A stretch of 64,000 nt of DNA. It comes from Evansella sp. AB-P1. GTDB lineage: Bacteria > Bacillota > Bacilli > Bacillales > Salisediminibacteriaceae. Every line of letters starts with the position of its first letter. Position 1 is the stretch's first letter. The stretch lies in contig NZ_JARUKY010000001.1 of NCBI RefSeq assembly GCF_029688925.1, positions 310,001 through 374,000 of the forward strand, in the 5' to 3' direction. The notes beneath the pieces were generated by a model that was not told the origin of the DNA, searched no databases, and saw only the letters and a program-made list of their open reading frames with translations. Positions 1 to 9,073 of this stretch are shown in pieces. The position numbers and the translations under genes were made by a program.

Positions 1-1084
1 GAACTCAAAATTAAATACCGCCATATTATATTCCTTTACAGGACAGTTTGATGAAGCTATCCAAGTTCTTGATACAGATTGGATTTTATTGTATGTACCT
101 GTTTACATATATGGTATTTGGGATAGTAGAAGAGTTACGATTGATCAAAATAAGTTTGCCCTTCTTTCCGATTTGACAGGATCAGCATCGGAGGTTGAGC
201 TCCTTTCTTATTCCTCTTTGGAAAAAAACTATCTCGATAAAAGAAAACCTTGGCTTGCGGTATTTTGGTCGTTTATTACCCCAGGATTAGGGCATCTTTA
301 TTTAAATCGACTTCCTTCAGGCTTTTATATATTAGTTTGGTTTATGGTAGTGCTTTATTTTTCTGCAACGCTACAAGCAATCCATTACACGTTTTTAGGG
401 GAGTTTCAAGCAGCCTTAGAGGTTGTAAATCCACAATGGATAATATTTTTACCTTCCATGTACTGCTTTGCGCCATATGATGCCTATATGCAATGTGATA
501 GCTTTAATAAAATATTGGCGAAGCAGCAAAGCTTTTATTTAATGAAAGAATATCAAAAAGCAGCATTTAAAAAGAATACATATTTATTAACAGAAAGAGA
601 TGGGTATATGAACGTCATAGCATCCTTTGATCATTCCATGTATATAGAAATGGCAATTAAAGAAATTGAAAAACATGGTATTGGGAAAGAAAATATTTAT
701 GCCATACCTCTACAAGAAAAGAAAAAGCCTAAGAAAAATAGTGAAATCATCCGTGGAGCCGGCTTTTCCTTATTTGATGGAACCTTCGCATTTGGAACAG
801 TCTTTTCCTTATTTGGGGTTGTGTATGGATTTGTTTTACCAGGGGGGCCTGTACTGTGGGGCCTTGGTGGTTTGTTTCTAGGTTTAGGAGTTGGCTTCCT
901 TCTTGATTTATGGGTGCGAAAAAAAGAAATGAAGAGGAAGAAGAAACGAGGGGAAGGTGGCGAGGTAATGCTCGTCGTCCATTGTAAAGAGGAGCAGGTT
1001 ACGTTAGTTAAAGAAATTCTCTTTGATCACTTTACACTCGGTTTACATGTTATTGAAGAACAATTTAAGGATGGCGTTTATTAG
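1..1084 (+). CDS. TM2-like integral membrane protein, 5' end outside window
   Basis: The reading frame is open from the first bases of the window (codons read N-S-K-L-N-T-A...), so the gene starts upstream and the TTG at 89 is internal. The visible 360 residues hold a charged N-terminal part, a PGLGHLYL motif followed by hydrophobic helices (the pattern of TM2/DUF5683-type membrane proteins), a soluble middle, and a late glycine-rich hydrophobic pair of segments (about 780-920) resembling the glycine-zipper regions of general-stress-type proteins. The tail is very basic (KKEMKRKKKR) and then acidic/aliphatic. The function is unknown. A repeat of about 54 bp follows directly after the stop codon. 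The membrane assignment is secure; the family assignment is tentative. Confidence 0.7.
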   Translation, partial: NSKLNTAILYSFTGQFDEAIQVLDTDWILLYVPVYIYGIWDSRRVTIDQNKFALLSDLTGSASEVELLSYSSLEKNYLDKRKPWLAVFWSFITPGLGHLYLNRLPSGFYILVWFMVVLYFSATLQAIHYTFLGEFQAALEVVNPQWIIFLPSMYCFAPYDAYMQCDSFNKILAKQQSFYLMKEYQKAAFKKNTYLLTERDGYMNVIASFDHSMYIEMAIKEIEKHGIGKENIYAIPLQEKKKPKKNSEIIRGAGFSLFDGTFAFGTVFSLFGVVYGFVLPGGPVLWGLGGLFLGLGVGFLLDLWVRKKEMKRKKKRGEGGEVMLVVHCKEEQVTLVKEILFDHFTLGLHVIEEQFKDGVY

Positions 1085-1137
1085 GTAGACATCCCATGTA
1101 GGTGAAGTGAAACTTGCACCATGGGGGATGAAAATAT
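1084..1137. repeat. Dispersed repeat, GTAGAC...CCATGGGGGATGAAAAT family, copy 1
   Basis: This copy begins at the stop codon of the first gene. Shared words are GTAGAC, CCCATG, AAGT..AAC and CACCATGGGGGATGAAAAT. Related copies lie at 46466-46530 (same strand) and 51518-51576 (opposite strand). Confidence 0.6.
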
Positions 1138-1172
1138 TCTTTCACAGCAATCGCATCTTATGATTTTGTAGC

Positions 1173-1295
1173 TTTGCGGGCGTCTAGAACGCTTCTTGAA
1201 TCCCGCATTTGTGTTTTTTCCTGATTTGCGGGCGTCTAGAACACTTCTTGAATCCCACATTTCATGAATTTTCAGCTTTGCACGGCTCTAGACCA
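1173..1295. repeat. Tandem imperfect repeat, about 54 bp period
   Basis: Two well-preserved units and one decayed unit share TTTGCGGGCGTCTAGAAC, a CTTCTTGAATCCC core and a T-rich spacer (units near 1173, 1225 and 1274). Within a unit TGCGGG can pair with CCCGCA, so each unit may form a small hairpin. No coding potential was seen between 1085 and 1461 other than these repeats. Confidence 0.6.
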
Positions 1296-1461
1296 AGAAT
1301 ACTTCCTATTTTCAGAGTAGAAAAACAGTCAATCATTGATTCCTTTTATGAAATTTAACATACGTATTTAGTGTATTTGTCTTTTTGTACTTGGAAAATT
1401 TCCTTTTAGCTATTATTTATACTCTATTTTCTGGCTATAGTAGTAAGAGGAGGTTGGAAAA

Positions 1462-1665
1462 ATGGAAGTAACTTTTATACGTGAATTATCAACGAAGGAA
1501 AAGGAAGAGGTACGACAGCTAGCAGGCTTCTATCGTGGCATCGCTGTTTTTAGACGTGAAGATGTATTAGGTGTTGAACCAAAGGAACAGTTTTCAGAGG
1601 TGCAATTTATAAATACTATCAAATCATTAAATATTCCCATTAAAAACGTCAATGTGAAACAATAG
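1462..1665 (+). CDS. Small hypothetical protein (67 aa)
   Basis: The start ATG is preceded by a very strong ribosome-binding site (AGAGGAGG, about 1446-1453) and the frame ends inside a terminator hairpin, which together support a real gene. The protein is soluble and charged, with an N-terminal helical half (FIRELSTKEKEEVRQLAGFYRG) and a C-terminal half rich in I/V/N. I do not recognise a family. It stands alone between repeats and rlmCD. Confidence 0.65.
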   Translation: MEVTFIRELSTKEKEEVRQLAGFYRGIAVFRREDVLGVEPKEQFSEVQFINTIKSLNIPIKNVNVKQ

Positions 1666-1682
1666 CCATTGGCGTTTTTCTA
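1642..1682 (+). terminator. Rho-independent terminator
   Basis: AAAAACGTCAATG (1642-1654) pairs with CATTGGCGTTTTT (1667-1679) with one G-U pair, ending in a T-run. It overlaps the end of the 67-aa gene. Confidence 0.75.
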
Positions 1683-1816
1683 GTTAACTTAAAAAAATAA
1701 TTAGCTGAGATGAATAGGAAACTTTACGCTTCTACATATCAAACAAAGATTGTGTTATAGTAGGCTTCAGTACAAGGTGAAATATTTATTTTTTACATAA
1801 ATTAGAGGTGGAAAAA

Positions 1817-3223
1817 GTGAAGGAACGAAAAGGATCACAGCAGGAAACACAATTAACCATAAAGGAAGGTCAACGCTTTCCATTAACAATAAAGCGAATG
1901 GGAATTGACGGGGAAGGTGTAGGCTTTTTCAAGCGCCAAGTTGTCTTCGTACCTGGAGCACTCCCAGGGGAAGAAATCGTTTGTGAAGTGACAAAAATTA
2001 AAGGGAAGTTTGCTCAAGGGCGAGTTGTGAAAATCAGGAAGGAATCTCCTGATCGCATTGCAGCTCCTTGTCCTGTCTATGAGGATTGTGGAGGTTGCCA
2101 GCTACAGCACCTTTCCTACGAAGGGCAATTAAAGGAGAAGAAGGATATTGTTCGTCAAGCATTTGAACGGTATACGAAAATCAACCTTGATCGAATAAAC
2201 TTTCACGACACCATTGGGATGGACGATCCATGGGGGTATCGAAATAAAAGTCAAATGCAGGTAGGTCGTCATAATGGTAAGGTGATTGCTGGTTTATATA
2301 GTCCTAACAGCCATAAGCTTATCGATTTAAGTGAATGTATGGTCCAGCATCCACAAACGAATAAAGTGACTACTGTTATTAAACAAATTGCGGAAGACAT
2401 GAATATTCATCCATACAATGAACGGAAGCGGACGGGTATTTTACGAACAATCGTTACGAGAGTGGGCTTTGAAACTGGAGAGTACCAAGTGGTTCTCGTT
2501 ACAGTGAAAAAGGAAATTCCAAAGGTGAATTTATTTATTGATAAAATTAAGAAACGCCTCCCAGATGTTACGTCTATCGTACAAAACATTAACCCGAAGA
2601 AAACGTCATTAGTGTTTGGGGATGACACGATCGTTCTTTACGGAAAAGAAAAAATAGAAGAAAAAATGTCTGAGTATCGCTTTAATCTTTCTCCACGTGC
2701 CTTCTTCCAATTGAACCCAATCCAAACGAAGAAGCTATATGATGCAGCAAAGGGAGCAGCAGAACTAACTGGAAAAGAGAAGGTCGTAGATGCTTATTGT
2801 GGTGTAGGAACAATCGGACTATGGGTGGCAGAAGGAGCAGCAGAGTTACGAGGAATGGACGTTATCAGTGAATCTATTGAGGATGCACAAAAAAATGCTG
2901 CTGCGCATGGGGTGGAGCATGCTGAATATGTAGTAGGAAAAGCAGAAACATGGCTTCAAAGATGGGAAAAGGAAGGCTGGCATCCAGACGTGGTCATCGT
3001 TGACCCACCACGAACTGGACTAGATCAAACGTTTATTGATACGTTATTGCGCGTAAAACCGAAGCGAATTGTTTACGTATCTTGTAATCCATCAACTCTA
3101 GCCAAAAACGTTAATGATTTAACGAAGGACAAGAACGGATATAAGTTGAAATCGTTACAACCTGTAGACATGTTTCCACAGACGGCGCAGGTGGAGGTAG
3201 TCGCTTTGATAGATTTGAAATAG
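1817..3223 (+). CDS. rlmCD: 23S rRNA (uracil-C5)-methyltransferase RlmCD/RumA family
   Basis: This SAM-dependent enzyme methylates uracil C5 in 23S rRNA; the B. subtilis homologue YefA acts on two sites (RlmCD). In order it shows an N-terminal TRAM domain, a [4Fe-4S] cluster motif [10 protein letters not shown] with the fourth Cys in LSECMVQHP, the SAM motif [12 protein letters not shown], a VDPPRTGL motif and the catalytic-Cys motif YVSCNPSTL near the C-terminus. Length (468 aa) is normal. I prefer the GTG at 1817 over the GTG at 1808, because AGAGGTGG (1804-1811) then sits 5 nt upstream. It is a single gene with its own terminator downstream. Confidence 0.95.
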   Translation: MKERKGSQQETQLTIKEGQRFPLTIKRMGIDGEGVGFFKRQVVFVPGALPGEEIVCEVTKIKGKFAQGRVVKIRKESPDRIAAPCPVYEDCGGCQLQHLSYEGQLKEKKDIVRQAFERYTKINLDRINFHDTIGMDDPWGYRNKSQMQVGRHNGKVIAGLYSPNSHKLIDLSECMVQHPQTNKVTTVIKQIAEDMNIHPYNERKRTGILRTIVTRVGFETGEYQVVLVTVKKEIPKVNLFIDKIKKRLPDVTSIVQNINPKKTSLVFGDDTIVLYGKEKIEEKMSEYRFNLSPRAFFQLNPIQTKKLYDAAKGAAELTGKEKVVDAYCGVGTIGLWVAEGAAELRGMDVISESIEDAQKNAAAHGVEHAEYVVGKAETWLQRWEKEGWHPDVVIVDPPRTGLDQTFIDTLLRVKPKRIVYVSCNPSTLAKNVNDLTKDKNGYKLKSLQPVDMFPQTAQVEVVALIDLK

Positions 3224-3280
3224 CCTAGTATGATAAAAATGTTTAGTATGTTTTTATGGAAAATATACGTTTGTTTATGT

Positions 3281-3312
3281 TCCCTCGGCCTAACGGTTCG
3301 GGGGGATTTTTG
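3281..3312 (+). terminator. Rho-independent terminator of rlmCD
   Basis: TCCCTCG (3281-3287) pairs with CGGGGGA (3299-3305 region), followed by TTTTT. It lies 60 nt after the rlmCD stop. Confidence 0.65.
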
Positions 3313-3715
3313 ATCTCAGTACAGATCGACTTTTTCAAATAAAACCTCTCAAATTATGTGTCAACTAGAGGTTGCGATGCGTTGCAACCACAAGGAGCTT
3401 TACTTTTATTAAAAAAGTGTTCAATAATCATTACAGGTAGAGACAAGAATATTGAGAGGTGTTACATATAAATGATATTTGCCTGCTGAGTGGGGTAGCT
3501 GAAAACTCATTTAGGCTGTGTACTAGGCGTATGGATAATTCGGGTGAAAAAGAAGGCTTTTTCGTAATTATATTGAATACGTAGGGAAAAGAATAATTGT
3601 AGACTACTCATTAAGATTTATATCAATAAAAGGTTTACTGAGAGGGTAGTGTTTTTCCGTTAAGTACGGTTCTTAATATAAACGCTGCGTTAATTTTAAA
3701 AGGAGATGAAAAAGG
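3313..3715. other. Intergenic region without recognised gene
   Basis: About 400 bp. A short hairpin (GGTTGC...GCAACC near 3371-3390) is visible, but no reading frame with a ribosome-binding site and no known RNA was recognised. The promoter for the Gfo/Idh gene presumably lies here. Confidence 0.5.
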
Positions 3716-4669
3716 ATGAAAGTACGTTTTGGAGTATTAGGTTATGCTAGAATAGCAGAAAACTCAGTTATACCTCCTATGCTAGAGTCGGACTTCGCTG
3801 AATTTTACGCATTAGCATCCAGTAGCGAAGAAAAGAGAAAGGCTTGTAAAGAGAAGTTTGATTGTAAAAGAATTTATGAAAGCTATGAAGAACTTTTGGA
3901 GGATAAAGAAATTCAAGCTGTATATATTCCTTTGCCAAATTCACTACATAAGGAATGGGCCATTAAAGCCATGGAAAAAGGGAAACATGTTCTTTGTGAA
4001 AAACCAATGGCTTTAAATGAAACAGAGGCTTTAGAAATGATAGAGGTATCAAAGAAAAATAACGTAATTCTTATGGAAGCCTTCATGTATAAGTATACTA
4101 GTCGTATTCAGTTAGTGGAGGAAGTCTTAGAAAAGGGGATTTTAGGAGAAATTAAGCATATTACTTCCAGTTTTCGATTCTTTTTAAATCGTCCTAATAC
4201 CATAAAGATGCAGCCAGAGTTAGGGGGAGGGGCTCTATATGACGTAGGGTGTTACCCTCTAAATTTTGTAGGAATGGTGATGAATCAAGAACCATCAGAT
4301 ATTCATGTGGTTTCGGAAATGAAAGAAGGCGTAGACGTTTCGGCATCTGTATTGTTACAGTATTCATCTGGGGCAACAGCAACTTTAAACGCTGGATTCA
4401 ATGCTTTTCCAAGAAATTATTCCGAGATTATTGGAACGAAGGGTCGTATCGAGATTCCCGATACATTTACGGGTAAAGAAGGGAAATTATTTCTTTACAC
4501 AGACGAAAAGGAAGAAGAAATTTATGTTCCACCTAGCTCAAGGTATCAATTAGAAGTAGATGATTTCTCTAGATCTATATTAAATGGTAAGGAGCCTTTA
4601 ATATCATTAGAGGAAAGTCTTAGAAATATAAGAGTGATGGATCGTATTCTAGAAAAGGTATACTTTTAA
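3716..4669 (+). CDS. Gfo/Idh/MocA family oxidoreductase
   Basis: A predicted NAD(P)-dependent sugar or cyclitol dehydrogenase. The N-terminus has the Rossmann strand GVLGYARIAENSVIP, and residues about 95-100 carry the family EKP motif in LCEKPMALN, whose Lys is the usual catalytic/cofactor residue. The C-terminal alpha/beta domain has the GGGALYDVGCYPL helix typical of the family. Length (317 aa) is normal. The ribosome-binding site AAAGGAGATG is well placed. It stands alone with a terminator after it, so the substrate cannot be inferred. Confidence 0.9.
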   Translation: MKVRFGVLGYARIAENSVIPPMLESDFAEFYALASSSEEKRKACKEKFDCKRIYESYEELLEDKEIQAVYIPLPNSLHKEWAIKAMEKGKHVLCEKPMALNETEALEMIEVSKKNNVILMEAFMYKYTSRIQLVEEVLEKGILGEIKHITSSFRFFLNRPNTIKMQPELGGGALYDVGCYPLNFVGMVMNQEPSDIHVVSEMKEGVDVSASVLLQYSSGATATLNAGFNAFPRNYSEIIGTKGRIEIPDTFTGKEGKLFLYTDEKEEEIYVPPSSRYQLEVDDFSRSILNGKEPLISLEESLRNIRVMDRILEKVYF

Positions 4670-4680
4670 TAATGGACTAA

Positions 4681-4714
4681 GGGACAGTGGTTCACACCTG
4701 TCCCCGATTTTTTT
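4681..4714 (+). terminator. Rho-independent terminator
   Basis: GGGACAG (4681-4687) and CTGTCCC (4698-4704) form a 7-bp stem followed by seven T residues. It ends the Gfo/Idh gene. Confidence 0.85.
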
Positions 4715-4833
4715 GTATCTTATTTTATTTTAATATGGCTAAGAGTAAAATAATGTACGAGTATTGCTTCCATTCTGTTGTAATAAAGGATACAAAATCA
4801 AAATAAGCAATTAATTGATAGTTGGTGTACAAA

Positions 4834-5565
4834 TCACTTCATTATTTTATAGGCTAAATAAGGAAAGAAACGATACAGGAAGTATAAAATCTTAACCTTC
4901 CCTATTCTTATTTCTCCAACCTTTCCCTTCTGAATCTTTTTTAGAAGATTATTAGCAAATACATCAGGGCTTATTTTACCCTTCCCTCTACCCTTAGTCA
5001 TATTTGTATCTATTAATGGTGTTTTAACGTCAATAACTCTTATTGAAGAATTTTCTAGTTGATATCCCAAACTCATAGAAAAAATGGAAAGTGCAGCTTT
5101 TGATGCACAGTAGATTGGAGTATCTTTTTTTGGGACGATAGCTAAACCAGAAGATATATTAATAACTTTAGCCTCTTTTTGCTTCTTTAAAGTTGGTATT
5201 AGTAAACTAGTTAATCTTACAGGTCCGATAAAGTTAACATCCATCTCCTTTTCAATTTGTTTTAAAGGTGGTTGATCTTTATCAAAATAAGTTTGTATTT
5301 GTATACCTGCATTATTAATTAAATAATTTAATTTAGGGTAGTCATTCATAATGATTTTAACTAATGATTGTCGATCTTGTTCGCAGCTTATATCCGCTTT
5401 CAATGTTATCAATTGAGGTATTTCTGCCTTTGCAGCATGTAATTTTTTCTCATCCCTTCCCACAACGATCACAGTATTTTTTTGCTTAACTAATTTCTTC
5501 GCAAGGGCAAAACCAATACCAGAAGCTCCACCGGTTATTAAAACGGTATTATTAATTTTTTTCAC
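4834..5565 (-). CDS. Short-chain dehydrogenase/reductase (DltE-like)
   Basis: An NAD(P)-dependent SDR of 243 aa. It shows the cofactor motif TGGASGIG, the NNAG motif (NYLINNAGIQ), a catalytic Ser (NISSG) and the YxxxK pair in YCASKAALS. The closest general type is the DltE-like branch of classical SDRs. The start is taken as GTG at 5565, because AAAGGAGG (5580-5573) is spaced about 7 nt from it; the ATG at 5598 has no ribosome-binding site. It lies 73 nt downstream of the Crp/Fnr regulator on the same strand and is probably cotranscribed with it. Confidence 0.88.
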   Translation of the reverse strand: MKKINNTVLITGGASGIGFALAKKLVKQKNTVIVVGRDEKKLHAAKAEIPQLITLKADISCEQDRQSLVKIIMNDYPKLNYLINNAGIQIQTYFDKDQPPLKQIEKEMDVNFIGPVRLTSLLIPTLKKQKEAKVINISSGLAIVPKKDTPIYCASKAALSIFSMSLGYQLENSSIRVIDVKTPLIDTNMTKGRGKGKISPDVFANNLLKKIQKGKVGEIRIGKVKILYFLYRFFPYLAYKIMK

Positions 5566-5638
5566 ATCCCATCCTCCTTTATTTTTATTAATCGTCATTA
5601 ATTATAAAAGTGGAGGAAAGGACGTTCATTAACATTGG

Positions 5639-6223
5639 TTAATTTTTTAATTCTTTAATTAAGCGACTTAAAGAAACGGGGGATATACCAAGATAAGAGG
5701 CAATATAATACTGAGGTATTCTGTAAACTAATTCTGGATATTCCTTGATAAAATTGTTATATCTTTCTGTTGCATTAAGGTTAAGAAATTCCATTTCTCT
5801 TTTTTCTTTTTTCAGATAAAGTTTTTCCACTTCCTTTCTAACCACCATCTCCCATACTCTGCTGTTTCGAATCAATTCCTCCAATAACCCCTTTGATATA
5901 ACAATGACAATAGAATCTTCAAGGGCTTGGATTGAAAAAGGCGATTCAAAAGAATTTACTAACGCACCATATGAAGTGACAAACTCATTCTCGTAGCAGA
6001 AACTCTTTATAAATTCCGAACCATCTTCTAATAAGTAAAACAACCTAAAAATGCCTTTTACACAAAAGTATACTTCTTCAACCGTATTTCCAGCTCTTAT
6101 TAAATAATCTCCCTTTTTTATGGAGAGTGTAGCCATTTGTTCGGTAATTCTATCCCAGTTTTCAATTGGTTTATCTATATTAGCTTGTACGGCATTTTTA
6201 AATGCCTCATATGGGTTAATCAT
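5639..6223 (-). CDS. Crp/Fnr family transcriptional regulator
   Basis: A 194-aa protein with an N-terminal cyclic-nucleotide-binding-type beta roll (KGDYLIRAGNTVEEVYFCVKG... FVTSYGALVN) and a C-terminal winged helix with the recognition helix LGISPVSLSRLIKEL. It lacks the Cys cluster of true Fnr, so its ligand is unknown. The start is set at ATG 6223, which has GAGGTGTG 10-15 nt upstream; the longer frame from 6250 has no site. It may control the neighbouring SDR gene. Confidence 0.85.
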   Translation of the reverse strand: MINPYEAFKNAVQANIDKPIENWDRITEQMATLSIKKGDYLIRAGNTVEEVYFCVKGIFRLFYLLEDGSEFIKSFCYENEFVTSYGALVNSFESPFSIQALEDSIVIVISKGLLEELIRNSRVWEMVVRKEVEKLYLKKEKREMEFLNLNATERYNNFIKEYPELVYRIPQYYIASYLGISPVSLSRLIKELKN

Positions 6224-6351
6224 TATAAGACACACCTCATTGAACTTCATTTATGACACTTTAATTTTTTGTGAATTCAACCATTACTATGATGATAAAA
6301 ACAAGTTGTTACTAATTAATGATGAAACAGTCTCTCATGTAATATAATTCA

Positions 6352-6471
6352 CTAAAAGTACGACTTAAAGAAACTACCAATTATTCTAGGAATAAAAAGA
6401 ACAATGTCAAACAAAATATCAACCCATAGCCAGGCAGAAGAATCTTTGTCCCGCTTTCTTTTTTTACCCAT
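6352..6471 (-). CDS. 39-aa basic/amphipathic small protein
   Basis: This minus-strand frame encodes MGKKRKRDKDSSAWLWVDI followed by a hydrophobic/aromatic segment (LFDIVLFIPRIIGSFF) and KSYF. An AAGGGAGAG ribosome-binding site lies about 6 nt upstream of the ATG. The layout, a highly basic N-terminus then one hydrophobic helix, suggests a small membrane-associated protein. No family was recognised. Confidence 0.5.
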   Translation of the reverse strand: MGKKRKRDKDSSAWLWVDILFDIVLFIPRIIGSFFKSYF

Positions 6472-6683
6472 ACGAATCTCTCCCTTACAAATCATCTTAG
6501 TTTTCATACGGTATAAAGAGAAGAAGGTTTCGAAAAGTTTTAATTACCAGTCTCCTAGCATAGGGAGGTAGTATCTTTTCAGTTTTACAATGGATGCCTA
6601 CATAAACCTCACTCCGTATTTAAAAGATTGTAGTGCCCCACAGTAAAGTATTACCGCACTAGAAGGGACATTTTCTCCGTGAC

Positions 6684-7292
6684 TTAAAACGCTTTTCGCT
6701 GGTAAATGATCGTCGTAACTATCCAAGAGATTGCGTAGAGTGTCAAGATAACCAATGTGGTACCCATATATAAAGTTTCGGTCGATAAATCGTTAATAAA
6801 GATTGTTATGGCGGTGAAGTGTTCAGCTAAAAATCTGACAATAGGCGGACCTAATGCTGCTAGAACGAGAAAAATAATGATGACGACCATTGAAATGTGG
6901 CCTGGCTTAAGAATATAAAATAATGGGAATGTAAACGCAGCGAACAATAGGAATAGGCCGCCGCCAATGGCGATATCGGTTAGCGTGAAAGGTCTATTGA
7001 AAATAAATAATGTTATACTTGTCACAGCAAAAGCTAATAAGGTATAAAGGATAGAACCTAGATAACGTGCTGCGATAATTTCCTTGCGTGTGTAAGGTAA
7101 TGAATTTAACAAAATATTTGTCTCAGCTTTTTCATCGTAACTATAAGCGTTAAAGGGAATAAAAATACTTGCGACGAGAAAAATGAATGCAGGGTGATGG
7201 GAGTCTATAATAATAAAGACTAGAATAAAAGGAATAAAGGTTAATAACATCTTTTTTTGTAGTATGGCATCGCGCCGGATTAAATTAAACAT
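6684..7292 (-). CDS. ABC-2 type transporter permease subunit
   Basis: A 202-aa protein with about six hydrophobic helices, beginning MFNLIRRDAILQKKM as in YtrC/YtrD and bacitracin-type ABC-2 permeases. The ATG overlaps the end of the ATPase gene by 8 nt and has AAAGGAG upstream, so translation is coupled. It forms the membrane part of the exporter encoded by this operon; the substrate is unknown, although YtrA-type operons usually respond to cell-wall antibiotics. Confidence 0.88.
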   Translation of the reverse strand: MFNLIRRDAILQKKMLLTFIPFILVFIIIDSHHPAFIFLVASIFIPFNAYSYDEKAETNILLNSLPYTRKEIIAARYLGSILYTLLAFAVTSITLFIFNRPFTLTDIAIGGGLFLLFAAFTFPLFYILKPGHISMVVIIIFLVLAALGPPIVRFLAEHFTAITIFINDLSTETLYMGTTLVILTLYAISWIVTTIIYQRKAF

Positions 7293-8151
7293 GCTGATAG
7301 TCTCCTTTCATGTAATACATAATATCTTCAAGAGAGGCACGGTCAATAACTACGGTGTCTCCGAACGTGTCTTTCACTGTTGCCGTATTATCCGTCAATG
7401 CTTGAAACCCTGTTGGTGTCCGACGAACGCGAATAAATGCTTTTTCTGTGTCGCTATCCAGTAGGTCTATAGCTCCTTTAACAATGGCATAGTTTTCCGC
7501 AACATCGTGAATGGACTTATGAAAGACTAAGTCTCCATGCTGGATAAAAGCAATATAGTCAGCGATCCGGTCTAAATCAGAAGTTATATGCGTCGAGAAA
7601 AAGATGGTGCGATTACTATCCATCATTAATTCCTGTAAAAGATCGAGTAACTCCCGTCTGAATATAGGGTCTAATCCTGCCGTTGGTTCATCCATAATAA
7701 TTAGTTCTGCATGGTGTGATAAAGCAATGGCCAATGAAGCCTTCATTTGCATCCCTTTGGAAAAAGTTTTCATCGGTTTATTAAGTGGTAATTCGAATTT
7801 TTCAACATATTGTTTAAATAAAGTATCATCCCATTGTTTGTATGCCGGCCCCACAATGCGTTTTATATCCTTTAAGTTCAGCCCTTCAAAAAAGACATTA
7901 CCATCGTACACAAAACCAATCCGTTCTTTGATCTCCTTTTCGTGTTCCTTGTAATTCAGACCGAAAAGCTTAATTTCTCCGGAGTCTGGTTTTAGCAGAT
8001 TCATCATCATTTTTATTGTAGTAGACTTCCCGGCACCATTTGCACCAATAAAACCTGTTACAAAGCCTTGCTTCAGTTGTAAATTAATGTTTTCTATGGA
8101 GAAACCTTTAAAAGTTTTGCTAACATTTTTTAGATCCACTATATTTTCCAT
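7285..8151 (-). CDS. ABC transporter ATP-binding protein
   Basis: A 288-aa ATPase with Walker A GANGAGKST, the signature KTFSKGMQMKASLAIAL (SKGM instead of SGGQ, as is common in this subfamily), Walker B LIIMDEPTAGLDP and an H-loop FFSTHI. The C-terminal extension is typical of antibiotic-export ATPases. The ATG at 8151 is preferred because GAGGAG lies 8 nt upstream; an alternative GTG at 8160 overlaps the GntR stop codon as GTGA. The operon order is small membrane protein, GntR, ATPase, permease. Confidence 0.93.
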   Translation of the reverse strand: MENIVDLKNVSKTFKGFSIENINLQLKQGFVTGFIGANGAGKSTTIKMMMNLLKPDSGEIKLFGLNYKEHEKEIKERIGFVYDGNVFFEGLNLKDIKRIVGPAYKQWDDTLFKQYVEKFELPLNKPMKTFSKGMQMKASLAIALSHHAELIIMDEPTAGLDPIFRRELLDLLQELMMDSNRTIFFSTHITSDLDRIADYIAFIQHGDLVFHKSIHDVAENYAIVKGAIDLLDSDTEKAFIRVRRTPTGFQALTDNTATVKDTFGDTVVIDRASLEDIMYYMKGDYQHV

Positions 8152-8156
8152 TTCAA

Positions 8157-8528
8157 TCACTCCTCGTATAAGAACTTCAATATTTCCTGTAACTCATCAA
8201 GCGTTAGCCCAATTTCCTTACTATTCGTGATGACATCACTGAGTTGCTCCTCAATGACTTTCAGCTTCTTTTCTTTGATTACCTCTAAATTTTGCTCTGC
8301 GACAAAAGAGCCTTTTCCCACAATGGAATAAATAAAGCCTGCCTTTTCCAATTCTTCATAGGCACGTTTCGTCGTTATCACACTAATTTGTAAATCCTTG
8401 GCGAGTTTACGCATGGAAGGTATGGCTGTTCCCTCCTGTAGTTCACCTGACAAAATAGCCGATTTGACTTGATTCATAATTTGCTCGTAAATCGGCTCTT
8501 TTGAACTGTTCGAAATAATGATCTGCAT
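8157..8528 (-). CDS. GntR family regulator, YtrA subfamily
   Basis: At 123 aa it is the short YtrA type: an N-terminal winged HTH (QVKSAILSGELQEGTAIPSMRKLAKDLQISVITTKRAYEELEKAGF, with a GKGSFVA wing) and a short C-terminal dimer helix without a large ligand domain. YtrA-type regulators repress their own operon, which encodes an ABC transporter, and this matches the genes downstream. The likely operator is the perfect inverted repeat at 8928-8962. Confidence 0.92.
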   Translation of the reverse strand: MQIIISNSSKEPIYEQIMNQVKSAILSGELQEGTAIPSMRKLAKDLQISVITTKRAYEELEKAGFIYSIVGKGSFVAEQNLEVIKEKKLKVIEEQLSDVITNSKEIGLTLDELQEILKFLYEE

Positions 8529-8543
8529 CCTAATCCCTCTTCT

Positions 8544-8846
8544 TTATTTTTTTGTGAAAAATGAAATAGCGTCATGTACGGCTTGAATCAGTATTGTGAT
8601 CACGTGGAGGCTCATAATCAAATTAAAAAATGGAAAAGAATACGGGGTAATCCATTCCGTAAAGGGCTTCAAGTTCAAAATCCACCTGCCAGTTCTAGCA
8701 AATAGGCTACCACTATCGTTTATGTTTGGTTCAAAGGAAGTACCATCAACCGCGAAAAAAATAACTTGCACAAGGACGAATATACCAAGGATGAACATCC
8801 AGCGCTTGCTTATATTCATTTTTGGTTTGCTTACTGTTGTTACCAT
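8544..8846 (-). CDS. YfzA-like small membrane protein
   Basis: A 100-aa protein with two hydrophobic segments (WMFILGIFVLVQVIFFAV and FFNLIMSLHVITILIQAV) separated by an aromatic, proline-containing loop (LKPFTEWITPYSFPFF). This resembles the YfzA-like family of Bacillus. The ATG at 8846 has AGAGAGGA upstream; the frame extends to 8954, but that part runs into the operator. It is the first gene of the GntR/ABC operon, which is unusual for YtrA operons. Confidence 0.6.
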   Translation of the reverse strand: MVTTVSKPKMNISKRWMFILGIFVLVQVIFFAVDGTSFEPNINDSGSLFARTGRWILNLKPFTEWITPYSFPFFNLIMSLHVITILIQAVHDAISFFTKK

Positions 8847-8927
8847 TTGAACAATTCCTCTCTTGTTTTGTTCTTTTGATTCATCTATAGAGCAGTCTCC
8901 TATATTAAGTAAAAAAGTAGCTGTGTC

Positions 8928-8962
8928 TATATAATGTGTATACACTATATACACATTATATA
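8928..8962 (-). promoter_or_regulatory. Perfect 15-bp inverted-repeat operator of the GntR/ABC operon
   Basis: TATATAATGTGTATA (8928-8942) and its exact reverse complement (8948-8962) flank the 5-nt spacer CACTA. The repeat contains TATAAT-like words on the minus strand and lies about 80 nt upstream of the first operon gene. A symmetrical AT-rich site at this place fits binding by the YtrA-type GntR repressor; the pairing of site and regulator is inferred. Confidence 0.75.
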
Positions 8963-9073
8963 CACGGTGAAAAAATCATGCAACCCTATATGAATAAAAT
9001 TAAAGGAATGAGGAAAGGGAACGGAACGGTCCTGCTAAACGTGTTAAGCTCATCTAAACGCTACATCTTTCTC

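Noticed and set aside
4681-4714. Member of the GAACCGTCCCC repeat family
   Set aside because: It shares only a few bases (GGGACAG, TGTCCCC) and is explained fully as a simple terminator.
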